DNA of 64,000 nt from Gordonia namibiensis NBRC 108229 (GCF_000298235.1 NZ_BAHE01000022.1:1-64000), one strand, 5' to 3'; positions 9,507-18,676 are shown, numbered from the stretch's first letter. The notes: generated by a model from the sequence alone, not told the origin. Numbers and translations are program-made.

Positions 9507-10756
9507 GCGGCAATCTCCGGTGTCTTGCGGAACACCCAGCGGAGACCGACGAATCGGGTGAGTGTGGCCACCAGATTCGCGATCACCAGGATGATCAGTT
9601 CGATGTGTTTGGTCGCCTCCGGGGCGACGGTGTGCAGCAACAGCAGCGCGCCGGCGGTGACCAGCCAACCGAACAGGAACACGGCGAGGCCGAACAGTTG
9701 GTGTCTCAGCGCATTGTCGCGTCCGCGGACCCCGAAGCTGAACCGGCGGTTGGCCGCGGTGTTGAGGACAGCGGTGATCGCGAGGGCGACCAGGTTCGAA
9801 ACCTGCGCCCCCAGGAACGAGTGAAGCGCCAGGAACAACACCGCGAAAGCGAGCGTCGATGCCACGCCCACCACGCAGAACCGGGCGAGCTGCCCGACCA
9901 GTCCCTTGGGCACGCCGTCGATCTGGGGTCCGGCCGCACGGTCGCGACCGATGGAGGCTCGGAGCTGGGCGATCGGCAGCCGGCCCATGGCCAGCGCGAG
10001 ACCGACTCGCGCACAACCCTTCAAGTCGGCGAGGGCGGTGGGCACGATGTCGACGGTGCTGTCCGGGTCGTCGACCCAGTCGACCGGGATCTCCGCGATC
10101 CGCAGCCCGATCTGTTCGGCGAGCACGAGCAGCTCGGTGTCGAAGAACCAGCCGGTGTCGACCACGAAGGGCAGCAATTGGCGGGCGATGTCGGTGCGCA
10201 TGGCCTTGAATCCGCACTGCGCGTCGGAGAACCTGGCGCCCATGGCCGTTCGGAGTATGAGGTTGTACGAGCGGGAGATGAACTCCCGCTTGGGTCCGCG
10301 GACCACACGCGAGGAGCGGCTGAGCCGGGTGCCGATCGCGATGTCGGAATGCTTCGACACCAGCGGGGCGATCAGCGGCATCAGCGCGTTGAGGTCGGTG
10401 GACAGATCGACGTCGCAGTAGGCGACGATCTCGGCGTCGCTGCGCTGCCAGACCGCGTTCAGCGCACGACCACGCCCCTTTTCTTCGAGGTGAACGACGC
10501 GGACGCCCTCGAGCCCGTCGACCAATCCGATGGCGATCGCGAGCGTGTCGTCGGTGCTGGCGTTGTCGGCGACGGTGATGCGCGCCGAATACGGCACGTG
10601 CCGCCGCAGATGGTCGGCGAGGCGGCGTACCGACGACGCGAGGTCGGCCTGTTCGTTGTAGACGGGGACGACGATGTCGAGGACCGGGGTAGACACCGAG
10701 CTGTCGGCGAGCGTGTACACCTGCGCCGTCCGGCCCGGCGGTGCTTGCGGGATCAT
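9503..10756 (-). CDS. GT2 polyprenyl-phosphate glycosyltransferase fused to GtrA domain
   Basis: About 417 residues. The N-terminal GT-A fold resembles dolichol-phosphate mannose synthase: LDIVVPVYNEQADL, TVADNASTDDT, the metal-binding DVDLSTD and CGFKAMRTD. The last roughly 130 residues form four TM helices of the GtrA type (LARFCVVGVASTLAFAVLF onward). It should make a polyprenyl-phosphate sugar and may help flip it for the GT-C enzyme encoded directly downstream with an ATGA overlap. The chosen start MIPQAPPGRT avoids a 41-codon upstream stretch that overlaps the divergent promoter region. The donor sugar cannot be told from sequence. Confidence 0.88.
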   Translation of the reverse strand: MIPQAPPGRTAQVYTLADSSVSTPVLDIVVPVYNEQADLASSVRRLADHLRRHVPYSARITVADNASTDDTLAIAIGLVDGLEGVRVVHLEEKGRGRALNAVWQRSDAEIVAYCDVDLSTDLNALMPLIAPLVSKHSDIAIGTRLSRSSRVVRGPKREFISRSYNLILRTAMGARFSDAQCGFKAMRTDIARQLLPFVVDTGWFFDTELLVLAEQIGLRIAEIPVDWVDDPDSTVDIVPTALADLKGCARVGLALAMGRLPIAQLRASIGRDRAAGPQIDGVPKGLVGQLARFCVVGVASTLAFAVLFLALHSFLGAQVSNLVALAITAVLNTAANRRFSFGVRGRDNALRHQLFGLAVFLFGWLVTAGALLLLHTVAPEATKHIELIILVIANLVATLTRFVGLRWVFRKTPEIAA

Positions 10757-10891
10757 GAGGACCACGATCGGTCCGTACCCTCGAACCTCTCTGGAACCCC
10801 GCTGCGAGGTTCCTGTGAACGGATCGGACCGGGTCGTCGCCGCTGTGCACCGCCGACCGGTGGTGTCGGGCGTCGCCACTACATTGGGCTC

Positions 10892-13003
10892 ATGGCTCCC
10901 ACCCTCTCCCCTGACCAGCTGACCGCCGCCAATCGGGTCATCACCAGCCTGGCCGGTGAGGGTGCCCAGCTGCGCGAGGACCAGCTGCGCGCCGTGACCG
11001 CACTGGCCGGTGGCGAGCCCGGTAGTCCCGGCGCGCGGGTCCTGGTGGTTCAGGCGACCGGGTGGGGCAAGTCGGCGGTCTACTGGTCGGCCACCGCGAT
11101 CATCCGCGCGGGTGGCGGCGGACCCACGCTGATCGTGTCCCCGCTGCTGTCGCTCATGCGCGACCAGGTGGCCGCAGCGGCTCGCGGCGGCCTGTCCGCG
11201 GCGACGCTGAACTCGTCGAACGTCGACGAGTGGTCGGCCATCGAGGCGCAGCTGCGGGCCGGCGACCTCGACGTCCTGCTCGTCTCACCGGAACGCCTGG
11301 CGAATCCCGGCTTCGGCCGCCGCGTGCTCGACGCGCTGGCCGGCAATCTCGGGCTGCTGGTGATCGACGAGGCGCATGCCGTCTCCGACTGGGGCCACGA
11401 CTTCCGGCCCGACTACCGTCGTGTCGCCGATGTACTGCGCTCGGTCAACCCGACGACGCCGGTCCTGGCGACCACCGCGACCGCCAACGCGCGCGTCACC
11501 GAGGACGTTGCCGCGCAGCTCGACTCCGGTTCCGACGCGCCCACACTCGTCCTCCGCGGGCCGCTCGCCCGAAAGTCGTTGCACCTCAACGTCCTCGACG
11601 GACTCTCGCCCGTGCAGCGATACGGCTGGGTGGCGCAGGCCCTGCCCCACCTCCCGGGTTCGGGCATCGTCTACGTCCTCACCGTCGCCGACGCCGACCG
11701 GCTCGTCGAGGCCATCCGGGCGGTACACGGGGATTCGGTGGACGTCGCCGCCTACACCGGCCAGCTCGATGCCGACCGCCGGCATGAGCTCGAAGACGCG
11801 TTGCTGCACAACAAGGTGAAGGCGCTCGTCGCGACCTCCGCCCTCGGGATGGGTTACGACAAACCAGACCTCGGTTTCGTCGTGCACGTCGGTTCGCCGC
11901 CCTCGCCGGTCTCCTACTACCAGCAGGTGGGTCGTGCCGGGCGCGCCCTCGACGACGCTGTCGTGATGTTGCTGGCCTCGCAGACCGACGACCGGATCTG
12001 GGATCACTTCGCCACCGCGACCATCCCCGATCCCGACAAGATGCGCGACCTGCTGGCGGCGCTGGAGGCCGCCGACGAACCGCAGTCGCCCATCCAGCTC
12101 GAGGCCGCCACCCGCTTCCGTCGTACGCGGATCGAGTTGATGCTCAAGCAGCTCGCCGTCGACGGCATCACCGACCGCACCCCGGACGGCTGGGTCGCCA
12201 CCGGCAAGCCCTGGACCTACGACGCCGCACACTACGACGGGGTACTCGCCGTTCGTCGTCGCGAGGCCGACATCATGCGCTCCTACATCGCCGGCCGCAC
12301 CTGCCTGATGCGGCTGCTGACCGAATCGCTCGACGACCCGCAAGCCGCCGACTGCGGCCGCTGCTCGGTCTGCCGCGGCAAACTGAGCGAGGGACTCCCC
12401 GACACCGTCGATGCCGAGGTGGTCCGCACCGTCACGTCGACGCTGCGCCGCAAGGCATCTACGCTCGATCCTCGGAAGATGTGGCCGGGCGGCGAATTCG
12501 GCCGCCGCGGAAGGATTCCCGCTGACCTCCTCGCCCAACCGGGCCGCGTCCTGGCGCACGCCGACGCACCCGAATGGGTGGAGGTGCTGGCGGCCGCCCG
12601 CAACGGCGACGAGCGTGCACTGGCCGAACTCGGCGACGCCGCCGTCGCGACACTCTCATCCTGGGTCCGCGAGACGGGTGTCCGCGCCGACGTCATCGTG
12701 TCTCTCCGCCTCACCGGCACCAACCTGGCCGAGACGCTCGCCGAGCACCTGCGCACAGTCGGGAAAAGGGGCGGCGGAACCTTCCCCGTCCGCATGGGCG
12801 ACCCGCCGACCGACGCGACCGGCGCGGTCGAGGCCGCCTACTGGCGCGACCACCTCGGCGACCCGCCCGACGTCGCCGGACAGAACGTGATGCTCGTCGT
12901 CGACGCCAACAGCTCCGGCTGGCCGATCACCCTGGCGGCCGCGGCACTCCGCGAAGCCGGGGCGGGCGCGGTCCTACCGCTGCTGATCCACCGAACGGTC
13001 TGA
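10892..13003 (+). CDS. RecQ-like ATP-dependent DNA helicase
   Basis: 703-residue superfamily 2 helicase. In order: Walker A variant QATGWGKSAVYW (near residue 60), TLIVSPLLSLMRDQ, DEAH box VIDEAHAVSDWGHDFRPDYRR (near 160), ATTATAN, ATSALGMGYDKPD and QQVGRAGRA (motifs V-VI). The RecQ-C zinc ligands are present as a Cys before the CGRCSVCRG cluster (near residues 488-496). The HRDC domain is replaced by a different C-terminal region ending in a phosphoribosyltransferase-like stretch (NVMLVVDANSSGWPITLAAAAL). This RecQ-PRT-like layout is frequent in actinobacteria. Start ATG MAPTLSPDQL; role in DNA repair inferred. Confidence 0.9.
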   Translation: MAPTLSPDQLTAANRVITSLAGEGAQLREDQLRAVTALAGGEPGSPGARVLVVQATGWGKSAVYWSATAIIRAGGGGPTLIVSPLLSLMRDQVAAAARGGLSAATLNSSNVDEWSAIEAQLRAGDLDVLLVSPERLANPGFGRRVLDALAGNLGLLVIDEAHAVSDWGHDFRPDYRRVADVLRSVNPTTPVLATTATANARVTEDVAAQLDSGSDAPTLVLRGPLARKSLHLNVLDGLSPVQRYGWVAQALPHLPGSGIVYVLTVADADRLVEAIRAVHGDSVDVAAYTGQLDADRRHELEDALLHNKVKALVATSALGMGYDKPDLGFVVHVGSPPSPVSYYQQVGRAGRALDDAVVMLLASQTDDRIWDHFATATIPDPDKMRDLLAALEAADEPQSPIQLEAATRFRRTRIELMLKQLAVDGITDRTPDGWVATGKPWTYDAAHYDGVLAVRRREADIMRSYIAGRTCLMRLLTESLDDPQAADCGRCSVCRGKLSEGLPDTVDAEVVRTVTSTLRRKASTLDPRKMWPGGEFGRRGRIPADLLAQPGRVLAHADAPEWVEVLAAARNGDERALAELGDAAVATLSSWVRETGVRADVIVSLRLTGTNLAETLAEHLRTVGKRGGGTFPVRMGDPPTDATGAVEAAYWRDHLGDPPDVAGQNVMLVVDANSSGWPITLAAAALREAGAGAVLPLLIHRTV

Positions 13004-13050
13004 CCCTTCGAGACGCTCGCAAGCTCGCTCCTCAGGGAGCACGAGAGGGG
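13004..13050. repeat. single copy of stop-codon-associated intergenic repeat
   Basis: Begins directly after the helicase stop (context TGACCCTTCGAGACG) and runs through CTCCTCAGGGAGC to the stop codon of the convergent HIT gene. The same left border and the CTCAGGGAGC core recur in the tandem array at 15520-15737. The inner CTCC/GGGAG arms can pair, so it may act as a terminator for both genes. Confidence 0.65.
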
Positions 13051-13476
13051 TCAGTCGGCGACGTACTCGCCGTAGCCCAGCGAGCGCAGACTGGCGCGGA
13101 TCTTCTCGGCCGCGGCGTCGAGGTCCTCGGGCTTGGCGTTCTTGTTCGCGTTGGCGAGGTCGAAGGTCTCGAGCGAGAGTCCCTGGAAGACGTGGATGTG
13201 CACGTGGGGAACCTCGAGGCCGGCGATGAGCAGACCGATGCGCGGTGCGTCGAAGGCGTCCTTGACGGCCTGGCCGACCTTCTGGGCGACGCCGCTGAGG
13301 TGGGCGAACAGCGAGCTGTCGATCTGCTCCCAGTGGTCGACCTCGTTGCGCGGCACCACCAGTACGTGGCCGGGGGTGACCGGCTCGATGGTCAGGAAAG
13401 CGACGGCCTCGCCGTCCTTCCAGACGAATCGACCCGGGATGTCGCCGTTGATGATCATGCTGAAGACCGATGCCAT
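13051..13476 (-). CDS. HIT family nucleotide hydrolase/transferase
   Basis: 141-residue histidine-triad protein. The triad HVHIHVF sits at the expected place, preceded by GHVLVVPRNEVDHW. Such proteins hydrolyse nucleotide phosphoramidates or related mixed anhydrides in the cytosol. The start is the ATG reading MASVFSMIINGDIPGRFVW, the usual N-terminus of the family; the frame continues upstream into non-family sequence. It converges with the helicase gene and is divergent from the methyltransferase gene. Confidence 0.92.
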   Translation of the reverse strand: MASVFSMIINGDIPGRFVWKDGEAVAFLTIEPVTPGHVLVVPRNEVDHWEQIDSSLFAHLSGVAQKVGQAVKDAFDAPRIGLLIAGLEVPHVHIHVFQGLSLETFDLANANKNAKPEDLDAAAEKIRASLRSLGYGEYVAD

Positions 13477-13568
13477 GCGCCCGAGTCTAGATGTTGTGGG
13501 GTTCGGCACCACCTGCCGCAACCGTGTTCTCCACGGCGCTGTCGGGGGTCCATGACATTCTTTTCGGT

Positions 13569-14669
13569 GTGAGTGGGCCAGAATCCTCCCGATCGGGACG
13601 CAGCACCGGCAGACCTGTCGGATCCAGTGACGTCCTGGCCCGCGCACAGCGGTTCCCGCGGCTGCGGTACATGGGATCGAAGTACCGGCTCCTCCCCCAC
13701 CTCGAGCGCACCTTCGCCGAGATCGGCGGGTCGACCGCGGTCGACGCGTTCTCCGGGTCGGGCGTGGTGTCCTACCTGCTGAAGGCCCAGGGTTTCGAAG
13801 TCCTCAGCAACGACTTCCTCCACTTCCCGCACGTCATCACGCGTGCCTCGGTGGCGAATTCGAGCGTCCGCCTCGAACCGGACCTCGTCGAGCAGATCTG
13901 CGGGCCGGCCGCCGACGACCGCGACTACATCTCCAGCACCTTCGACGGCTTGTACTTCACCGCAGAGGACCGCGCATTCCTCGACTCGGCCTGGTCGCAT
14001 ATCGATGCGTTGCGTGGATACCGCCGCGACCTGGCCATCTCCGCGCTCGTTCTCTCCGCTGCCCGCAAGCAGCCGCGCGGGGTGTTCACCTTCACCGACT
14101 CCACCCGCTATGCCGACGGGCGCCGCGACCTCACGATGTCCCTGCGCGACCACTTCCGGCTGCGCGCGGCGGCCGACTACAACGGCACTGTGTTCAGCAA
14201 CGGCTGCAGCAACCGAAGCGTCCAGGGCGACATCTTCGACCTCGACCTGCCGTGGTCGGCGCCGCCGGACCTCGTCTACCTCGACCCTCCGTACGCGCCG
14301 CCCACCGACGACAACGACTACATCAAGCGCTATCACTTCCTCGAGGGCCTCTCCGCGTACTGGCGCGGCATGACCATCATGGAGAACACCAAAACCAAGA
14401 AGCTGCCCAAGCGTTTCACGCCGTTCGCCTACAAACGGACCATCGAGGACGCACTGCTGCGGACGTTCGAACATTTCGAGGACGCAGGCGCGATCGTGTT
14501 GTCGTATTCGTCGAATGCGTTGCCGGGCAAGGACCGCATCGTCGACCTGCTCGGCAAGGTCAAGCCCTCGGTCGAGGTGATCGCCATCGACCACAAGTAC
14601 AGCTTCGGCACGCACGCTGCCGCCACCCGTCGTGACGTCAGCGAGTTCCTGTTCATCGGACGGGACTGA
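13569..14669 (+). CDS. D12-class adenine-N6 DNA methyltransferase
   Basis: About 366 residues from a GTG start. The D12 (Dam/M.DpnII) class is shown by RYMGSKYRLLPHL near the N-terminus, AdoMet motif I DAFSGSG at 59-65, and catalytic DPPY at 239-242 (LVYLDPPYAPP). Between them lies a target-recognition region of about 150 residues. A start further upstream at 13491 keeps the frame open but would overlap the HIT promoter. The gene is followed after 10 bp by a DpnII-like endonuclease gene, so it is probably the protective methylase of a type II R-M system. M.DpnII-class enzymes mostly modify GATC; that specificity is an inference here. Confidence 0.88.
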   Translation: MSGPESSRSGRSTGRPVGSSDVLARAQRFPRLRYMGSKYRLLPHLERTFAEIGGSTAVDAFSGSGVVSYLLKAQGFEVLSNDFLHFPHVITRASVANSSVRLEPDLVEQICGPAADDRDYISSTFDGLYFTAEDRAFLDSAWSHIDALRGYRRDLAISALVLSAARKQPRGVFTFTDSTRYADGRRDLTMSLRDHFRLRAAADYNGTVFSNGCSNRSVQGDIFDLDLPWSAPPDLVYLDPPYAPPTDDNDYIKRYHFLEGLSAYWRGMTIMENTKTKKLPKRFTPFAYKRTIEDALLRTFEHFEDAGAIVLSYSSNALPGKDRIVDLLGKVKPSVEVIAIDHKYSFGTHAAATRRDVSEFLFIGRD

Positions 14670-14679
14670 CGCCGAACAC

Positions 14680-15519
14680 ATGAGTGACGCAGTTGACTTC
14701 GAGGACTACCTGAAGTCGTTGGGACGGTTGACCTCTCACGTCGACCCCACCGCCTCCACCCCGGAGGCCGAGCGGATCGTCGAGGCCACCGCCAGCCTCG
14801 GCGGACTCCTCGACACCGACATCACCGGTCTCGCCGCGTGGGTGCGCGACAACCCCAACGACGTCCCGGTGCTCGGGCTCGCGGTCGGGTTGTCGCAGGA
14901 GAAACTCAAGAACGCATTGCGCGACCGGTTCGACACCAGCGGATGGCACGGACTGGCGCGCACCCAGCCCGTCGACCTGGTGACCTGGCTCGACGCGGAG
15001 TTCGACCTCGTCCGGATGCTGCGGGCCCAGATGGAACGCACCTACACCTTCGCCGACATCCTCGTGGCGCGCGCCGGGACCCGGGCCACCGCGACCCGGG
15101 CCGGCGCATCGGGCCGTCGCATCGAGGACGAGATCGAGGACATCGCACGCGATCTCGGATTGGACTACACGACGCGATCGCGGTTCGTCGGCCGCAACGG
15201 GCGCACCGCCCCCGCCGACCTCATCGTGGGCGACCCCAACTCCGCCGACATCGTGGTGGCAGCCAAGGGTTTCGACTCGACCGGCTCGAAGCTCACCGAC
15301 GCCGTGCGCGAGATCGAGGAGATGGCCGAGGTCCGCCTCCCCACCCAGCTCGTACTCGCGGTGATCGACGGGATCGGCTGGAAGTCACGGCAATCCGATC
15401 TCCGACGCATCCACCAGCTGTGGGCCACCCGCCAGATCGACGGCATGTACACCCTCGTCACCCTCGACCAGTTCCGCACCGACGTGGCCGAGTTCGCCAG
15501 GTTGCGGCGCCTGATCTGA
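14680..15519 (+). CDS. DpnII/MboI-like type II restriction endonuclease (predicted)
   Basis: 279-residue protein. The C-terminal half looks like the MboI/DpnII nuclease core: RFVGRNGRTAPADLIVGD, then IVVAAKGFDSTGSKLTDAVREIEEM. The GSKL block after a beta strand is the family hallmark; characterised members (from memory) have E-V-N-F-Y before it, while here the strand reads A-A-K-G-F (Lys196), with Asp180 as the candidate first metal ligand. The N-terminal 150 residues are helical and unassigned. Its place 10 bp after the D12 methylase is the main support. The exchanged catalytic residues leave open that it is divergent in cleavage chemistry or inactive. Confidence 0.68.
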   Translation: MSDAVDFEDYLKSLGRLTSHVDPTASTPEAERIVEATASLGGLLDTDITGLAAWVRDNPNDVPVLGLAVGLSQEKLKNALRDRFDTSGWHGLARTQPVDLVTWLDAEFDLVRMLRAQMERTYTFADILVARAGTRATATRAGASGRRIEDEIEDIARDLGLDYTTRSRFVGRNGRTAPADLIVGDPNSADIVVAAKGFDSTGSKLTDAVREIEEMAEVRLPTQLVLAVIDGIGWKSRQSDLRRIHQLWATRQIDGMYTLVTLDQFRTDVAEFARLRRLI

Positions 15520-15737
15520 CCCTTCGATACGCCCCTCCGCAAGCTCCGGGGCTACTCAGGGAGCAGGAACTGACGACCTGCGCAAGCTCCGGGGCTACTC
15601 AGGGAGCAGGAACCGACGCCCTCCGCAAGCTCCGGGGCTACTCAGGGAGCAGGAACCGACGCCCTCCGCAAGCTCCGGGGCTACTCAGGGAGCAGGAACT
15701 GACGCCCTCCGCAAGCTCCGGGGCTACTCAGGGAGCG
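15520..15737. repeat. 43-bp tandem repeat array (five copies)
   Basis: Starts directly at the endonuclease stop (TGACCCTTCGATACG) and contains five head-to-tail units of 43 bp, beginning at 15538, 15581, 15624, 15667 and 15710. The last is truncated. Each unit holds GCTCC...GGGAGC arms around GGGGCTACTCA and so can form a small hairpin. The final copy supplies the stop codon and last codons of the convergent histidine kinase gene. There are no unique spacers, so this is not CRISPR. Confidence 0.95.
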
Positions 15738-17176
15738 ATGGACAGCGGCAGTCGTACCCAGAAGGTTGCGCCCTCACCGGGTGTCGAATCGACACCGACC
15801 CGGCCGCCGTGCGCTTCGACCAGCGCGGCGACGATGGACAGTCCCAAGCCGTTTCCGCCGCCCGACCCCCGGTGGCGTGACTGGTCGCCGCGGTAGAACC
15901 GCTCGAAGACGTGATCCGCGTCCTCCGGGGTCAGGCCCTGTCCGGTGTCGGCGACCGTGAGCACCGCCTCGGAGGTGCCGTTCGCGCCGGTGTCGACCGA
16001 GACCCCGACCGTGATCGATGCCTCCGCCGGCGTGTGGTTGATCGCGTTGCCGATGAGGTTGCGCAGCACCTGCAGGAGTCGCGGCCCGTCTCCGGAGACC
16101 AGCGGCGGCTGGTCGCCGGTCGTCACCTCGAGCTCGATGTCGCGCTCGGGGGCGGCGACGCGCGCTGACTGGACGGCATCTGCGGCCAGGCTCAGCAGGT
16201 CGACGGGCGCGGTGGCGATGGGGCGTTGCACGTCGAGACGCGCCAGCATCAGCAGGTCTTCGACGAGCACGTTCATCCGGCCGGCCTCGTCGTTGATCCG
16301 GCGCATCGCGTCGGTGACGTCGGGAACGCCGCCCTGCGAATAGAGTTCGGCGAATCCCTTGATCGACGTCAGCGGGGTGCGCAGTTCGTGGCTGGCGTCG
16401 GCGATGAAGCGTCGCATCTCCTCCTCGGAGGCGCGGGCCTGCCGTTCAGAGGCCGCCGTGGTGGCAAAGGCGTGCTGGATCTGGCCGAGCATCGTGTTCA
16501 GCGAATCCGACAGGCTACCGACCTCGGTGTTGGGTGCGGCCAGCGGAACCCGTCGAGTGAGGTCGCCCGCCGCGATCGCATGTGCCGTCTCCTCGACCCT
16601 GCGGAGGGGACGGAGACTCGTCCGCACCAGCAGGTAGCTGAGCACCCCGATGAGCACCACGACCACGGCACCGATCGCGAACTGCAACCAGATCAGCCGG
16701 CTGATCGTGGCGTCGATGTCGGACATCGGTGTGGCGACGATCGACGTGCCGAATTGGTTGCTGCGCTTGATCACCCGCCACTGCGGGCCGCCGGACTCCA
16801 CCGATCCGACCGTGACCGGGCCGACATTGTCACCGGTGAGTCCGTCGAGGTCCGGGGCGTGGTCGAACTGGTTGTAGACGTTGACCGTGGACAGACCGGC
16901 CGGCCCGTGGAGAATCGACTCCACGTAGTACGGCGACGGCGGACGACGCGGCCCCGGCGGACCGGGGCGCGGCTCGTTGGCCGGCGAGCGCGGATCGGCC
17001 CAGGTGCGGGTGGCGTTGACCAGTCCCTCGTCGGCGCGGGAGATGAGGTCCTGGCGCATCGACGAGGTGACCGCGACCCCGGAGGCCAGCAACCCGACGA
17101 CCACGAGCGCGAGCGTGAGAGCAACCAGGGAGAACCGGAGTGGCACACCGCGTCTGCGGGCCTCGGACGCGGTCAT
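15728..17176 (-). CDS. phoR: PhoR-like sensor histidine kinase
   Basis: 482-residue membrane sensor, partner of the PhoP-like regulator. TM1 (FSLVALTLALVVVGLLASGVAV) is followed by a periplasmic sensor of about 120 residues with a Pro/Arg-rich insert (GPPGPRRPPSPYY). TM2 (FAIGAVVVVLIGVLSYLLV), a HAMP linker and the dimerisation helix with phospho-acceptor His263 (DASHELRTPLTS) come next. The ATPase boxes are RNLIGNAINH, DTGQGL, FERFYRGD and GNGLGLS. The start overlaps the phoP stop by one base. Its last codons lie inside the tandem repeat. In mycobacteria PhoPR controls envelope lipids and acid-stress genes; that role is transferred by homology. Confidence 0.9.
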   Translation of the reverse strand: MTASEARRRGVPLRFSLVALTLALVVVGLLASGVAVTSSMRQDLISRADEGLVNATRTWADPRSPANEPRPGPPGPRRPPSPYYVESILHGPAGLSTVNVYNQFDHAPDLDGLTGDNVGPVTVGSVESGGPQWRVIKRSNQFGTSIVATPMSDIDATISRLIWLQFAIGAVVVVLIGVLSYLLVRTSLRPLRRVEETAHAIAAGDLTRRVPLAAPNTEVGSLSDSLNTMLGQIQHAFATTAASERQARASEEEMRRFIADASHELRTPLTSIKGFAELYSQGGVPDVTDAMRRINDEAGRMNVLVEDLLMLARLDVQRPIATAPVDLLSLAADAVQSARVAAPERDIELEVTTGDQPPLVSGDGPRLLQVLRNLIGNAINHTPAEASITVGVSVDTGANGTSEAVLTVADTGQGLTPEDADHVFERFYRGDQSRHRGSGGGNGLGLSIVAALVEAHGGRVGVDSTPGEGATFWVRLPLSIAP

Positions 17177-17898
17177 CAGTCGCGCGGCTCGCGCATCACA
17201 TAGCCGACGCCGCGCAGGGTGTGGATGAGACGCTTCTCGCCATTGTCGAGTTTCCGACGCAGGTAGGAGACATAGGACTCGACGACGTTGACCTCGCCGC
17301 CGAAGTCGTAGTTCCAGACATGGTCGAGGATGCGGGGTTTGGACAGCACCGTGCCGGCGTTGACCATGAAGTAACGCAGCAGGGTGAACTCGGTCGGCGA
17401 GAGCTGTACCGGCTTGCCGGCCTTGAAGACCTCGTGGGTCTCGTCGTCGAGTTCGATGTCGGCGAAGGTGATCCGGGACGAGGCCTGCTGCTCCTCACCG
17501 AAACCGCTGCGGCGCAGCAACACCTGCAGGCGGGCGACGACCTCTTCGAGGCTGAACGGCTTGGTGACGTAGTCGTCGCCGCCGATCGTCAAACCGTTGA
17601 CCTTGTCCTCCACCGAGTCGCGCGCCGACAGGAACAGGGCGGGCGCCTCGACCCCGTCCGCGCGCAGACGACGCAACAGTCCGAAGCCGTCCATGCCCGG
17701 CATCATCACGTCGAGGATCAGGATGTCGGGTTTGCTGCTGCGGCACTTGTCGATCGCGGCCGGTCCGTCCGCGGCCGTGTCGACGTCGTATCCCTGGAAC
17801 TTCAGCGACACCGACAGCAGCTGGCGGATGTTCTCCTCGTCGTCGACGACGAGAACCTTCGCGCCGCGCGCGTCGTCGTTTCTGGCTGGTCCGGTCAC
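17176..17898 (-). CDS. phoP: PhoP-like OmpR-family response regulator
   Basis: 240-residue DNA-binding response regulator. Receiver domain: acidic pair VVDDE, phospho-acceptor Asp63 (LILDVMMPGMDGFG), the SARDS Ser/Thr switch and Lys113 (YVTKPFSLEEVVARL). The winged-helix domain follows, with LSPTEFTLLRYF and VNVVESYVSYLRRKLD. Long stretches agree almost residue for residue with M. tuberculosis PhoP as I remember it (for example LSVSLKFQGY and HVWNYDFGGEVNVVES), so the symbol is used. It is transcribed first, with the kinase gene overlapping its stop codon. Confidence 0.93.
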   Translation of the reverse strand: MTGPARNDDARGAKVLVVDDEENIRQLLSVSLKFQGYDVDTAADGPAAIDKCRSSKPDILILDVMMPGMDGFGLLRRLRADGVEAPALFLSARDSVEDKVNGLTIGGDDYVTKPFSLEEVVARLQVLLRRSGFGEEQQASSRITFADIELDDETHEVFKAGKPVQLSPTEFTLLRYFMVNAGTVLSKPRILDHVWNYDFGGEVNVVESYVSYLRRKLDNGEKRLIHTLRGVGYVMREPRD

Positions 17899-17989
17899 CC
17901 TCCTACTGTCGCAGAACCCGCTGGCACGTCACTGGTCGGATGCTGGGAGGTTGCTGTGAGCCCTGACCTGGGGAGGCGTCGCCCGCGGA

Positions 17990-18676
17990 TCACGCGCCGG
18001 GGTCACCGTAGGCGGCGGCGATGGTCTCCGATTCACGCCACCGTGAATATGTGGGGCTCTGGGGCCAGCCGTCGGGCGAGTCCTGCCACTCTTCCTGCCT
18101 TCCCCATGGGAGAACATCGATGAGCGAGAAGGTGTAGCCGAGCTGCTCGACCCCCCGGCCGGTTGTGTGCCACGTGCGGTAGACCTTGTCGCCGTCGCGG
18201 AGGAAGACGTTGACGGCGAATCCCTCGCCCGGCCCCGCGCCGACGTCGGCGGAGAACGTCGTGCCCTCCGACGAGTACCAGTCCATGCGGTTGCCGACGC
18301 GCTTCTGGTAGGCGAGGGCCTCGTCGAAGGGACCGTGGGTGATGATGACGAACCGGGCGTCGTAGTCACCGAGGAAGTCGAGCCGGTCGAACTGCATGGT
18401 GAATCCGGTGCATCCCGAACACTGGTAGGTCTCACCGGGAAACCACATGTGGTTGTAGACGATCAACTGGGATCGACCGTCGAAGACGTCGACGAGACGG
18501 ATCGGCCCGTCGGGCCCGGTCAGGGTGTACTCGGGCATCTCGACCATCGGCAGCCGCCGCCGCTGTGCTGCAATCGCGTCGAGTTCGCGCGTGGCCGCCT
18601 TCTCGCGGACCCGCAGTTCGTCGAGGGCCTTCGCCCAGGTGTCATGGTCGGTCACAGGTGGGAGTCGATCGCTCAT
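17990..18676 (-). CDS. DUF899 family thioredoxin-like protein
   Basis: 228-residue cytosolic protein of the DUF899 family, a thioredoxin-fold group of unknown function. Signature features are LIVYNHMWFPGE followed by a CxxC pair, Cys86 and Cys89 (QCSGC), FDRLDFLGDYDARFVIIT and the C-terminal block GVEQLGYTFSLIDVLPWGRQEEWQDSP. The CxxC suggests a redox role, but some members of this family lose activity and none in this subgroup is assigned to my knowledge. No obvious operon partner: the next gene upstream on this strand is 76 bp away and unrelated. Confidence 0.88.
   Translation of the reverse strand: MSDRLPPVTDHDTWAKALDELRVREKAATRELDAIAAQRRRLPMVEMPEYTLTGPDGPIRLVDVFDGRSQLIVYNHMWFPGETYQCSGCTGFTMQFDRLDFLGDYDARFVIITHGPFDEALAYQKRVGNRMDWYSSEGTTFSADVGAGPGEGFAVNVFLRDGDKVYRTWHTTGRGVEQLGYTFSLIDVLPWGRQEEWQDSPDGWPQSPTYSRWRESETIAAAYGDPGA

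Noticed and set aside
15520..15737. CRISPR array
   Set aside because: Units are contiguous with no unique spacers, no leader and no cas genes.
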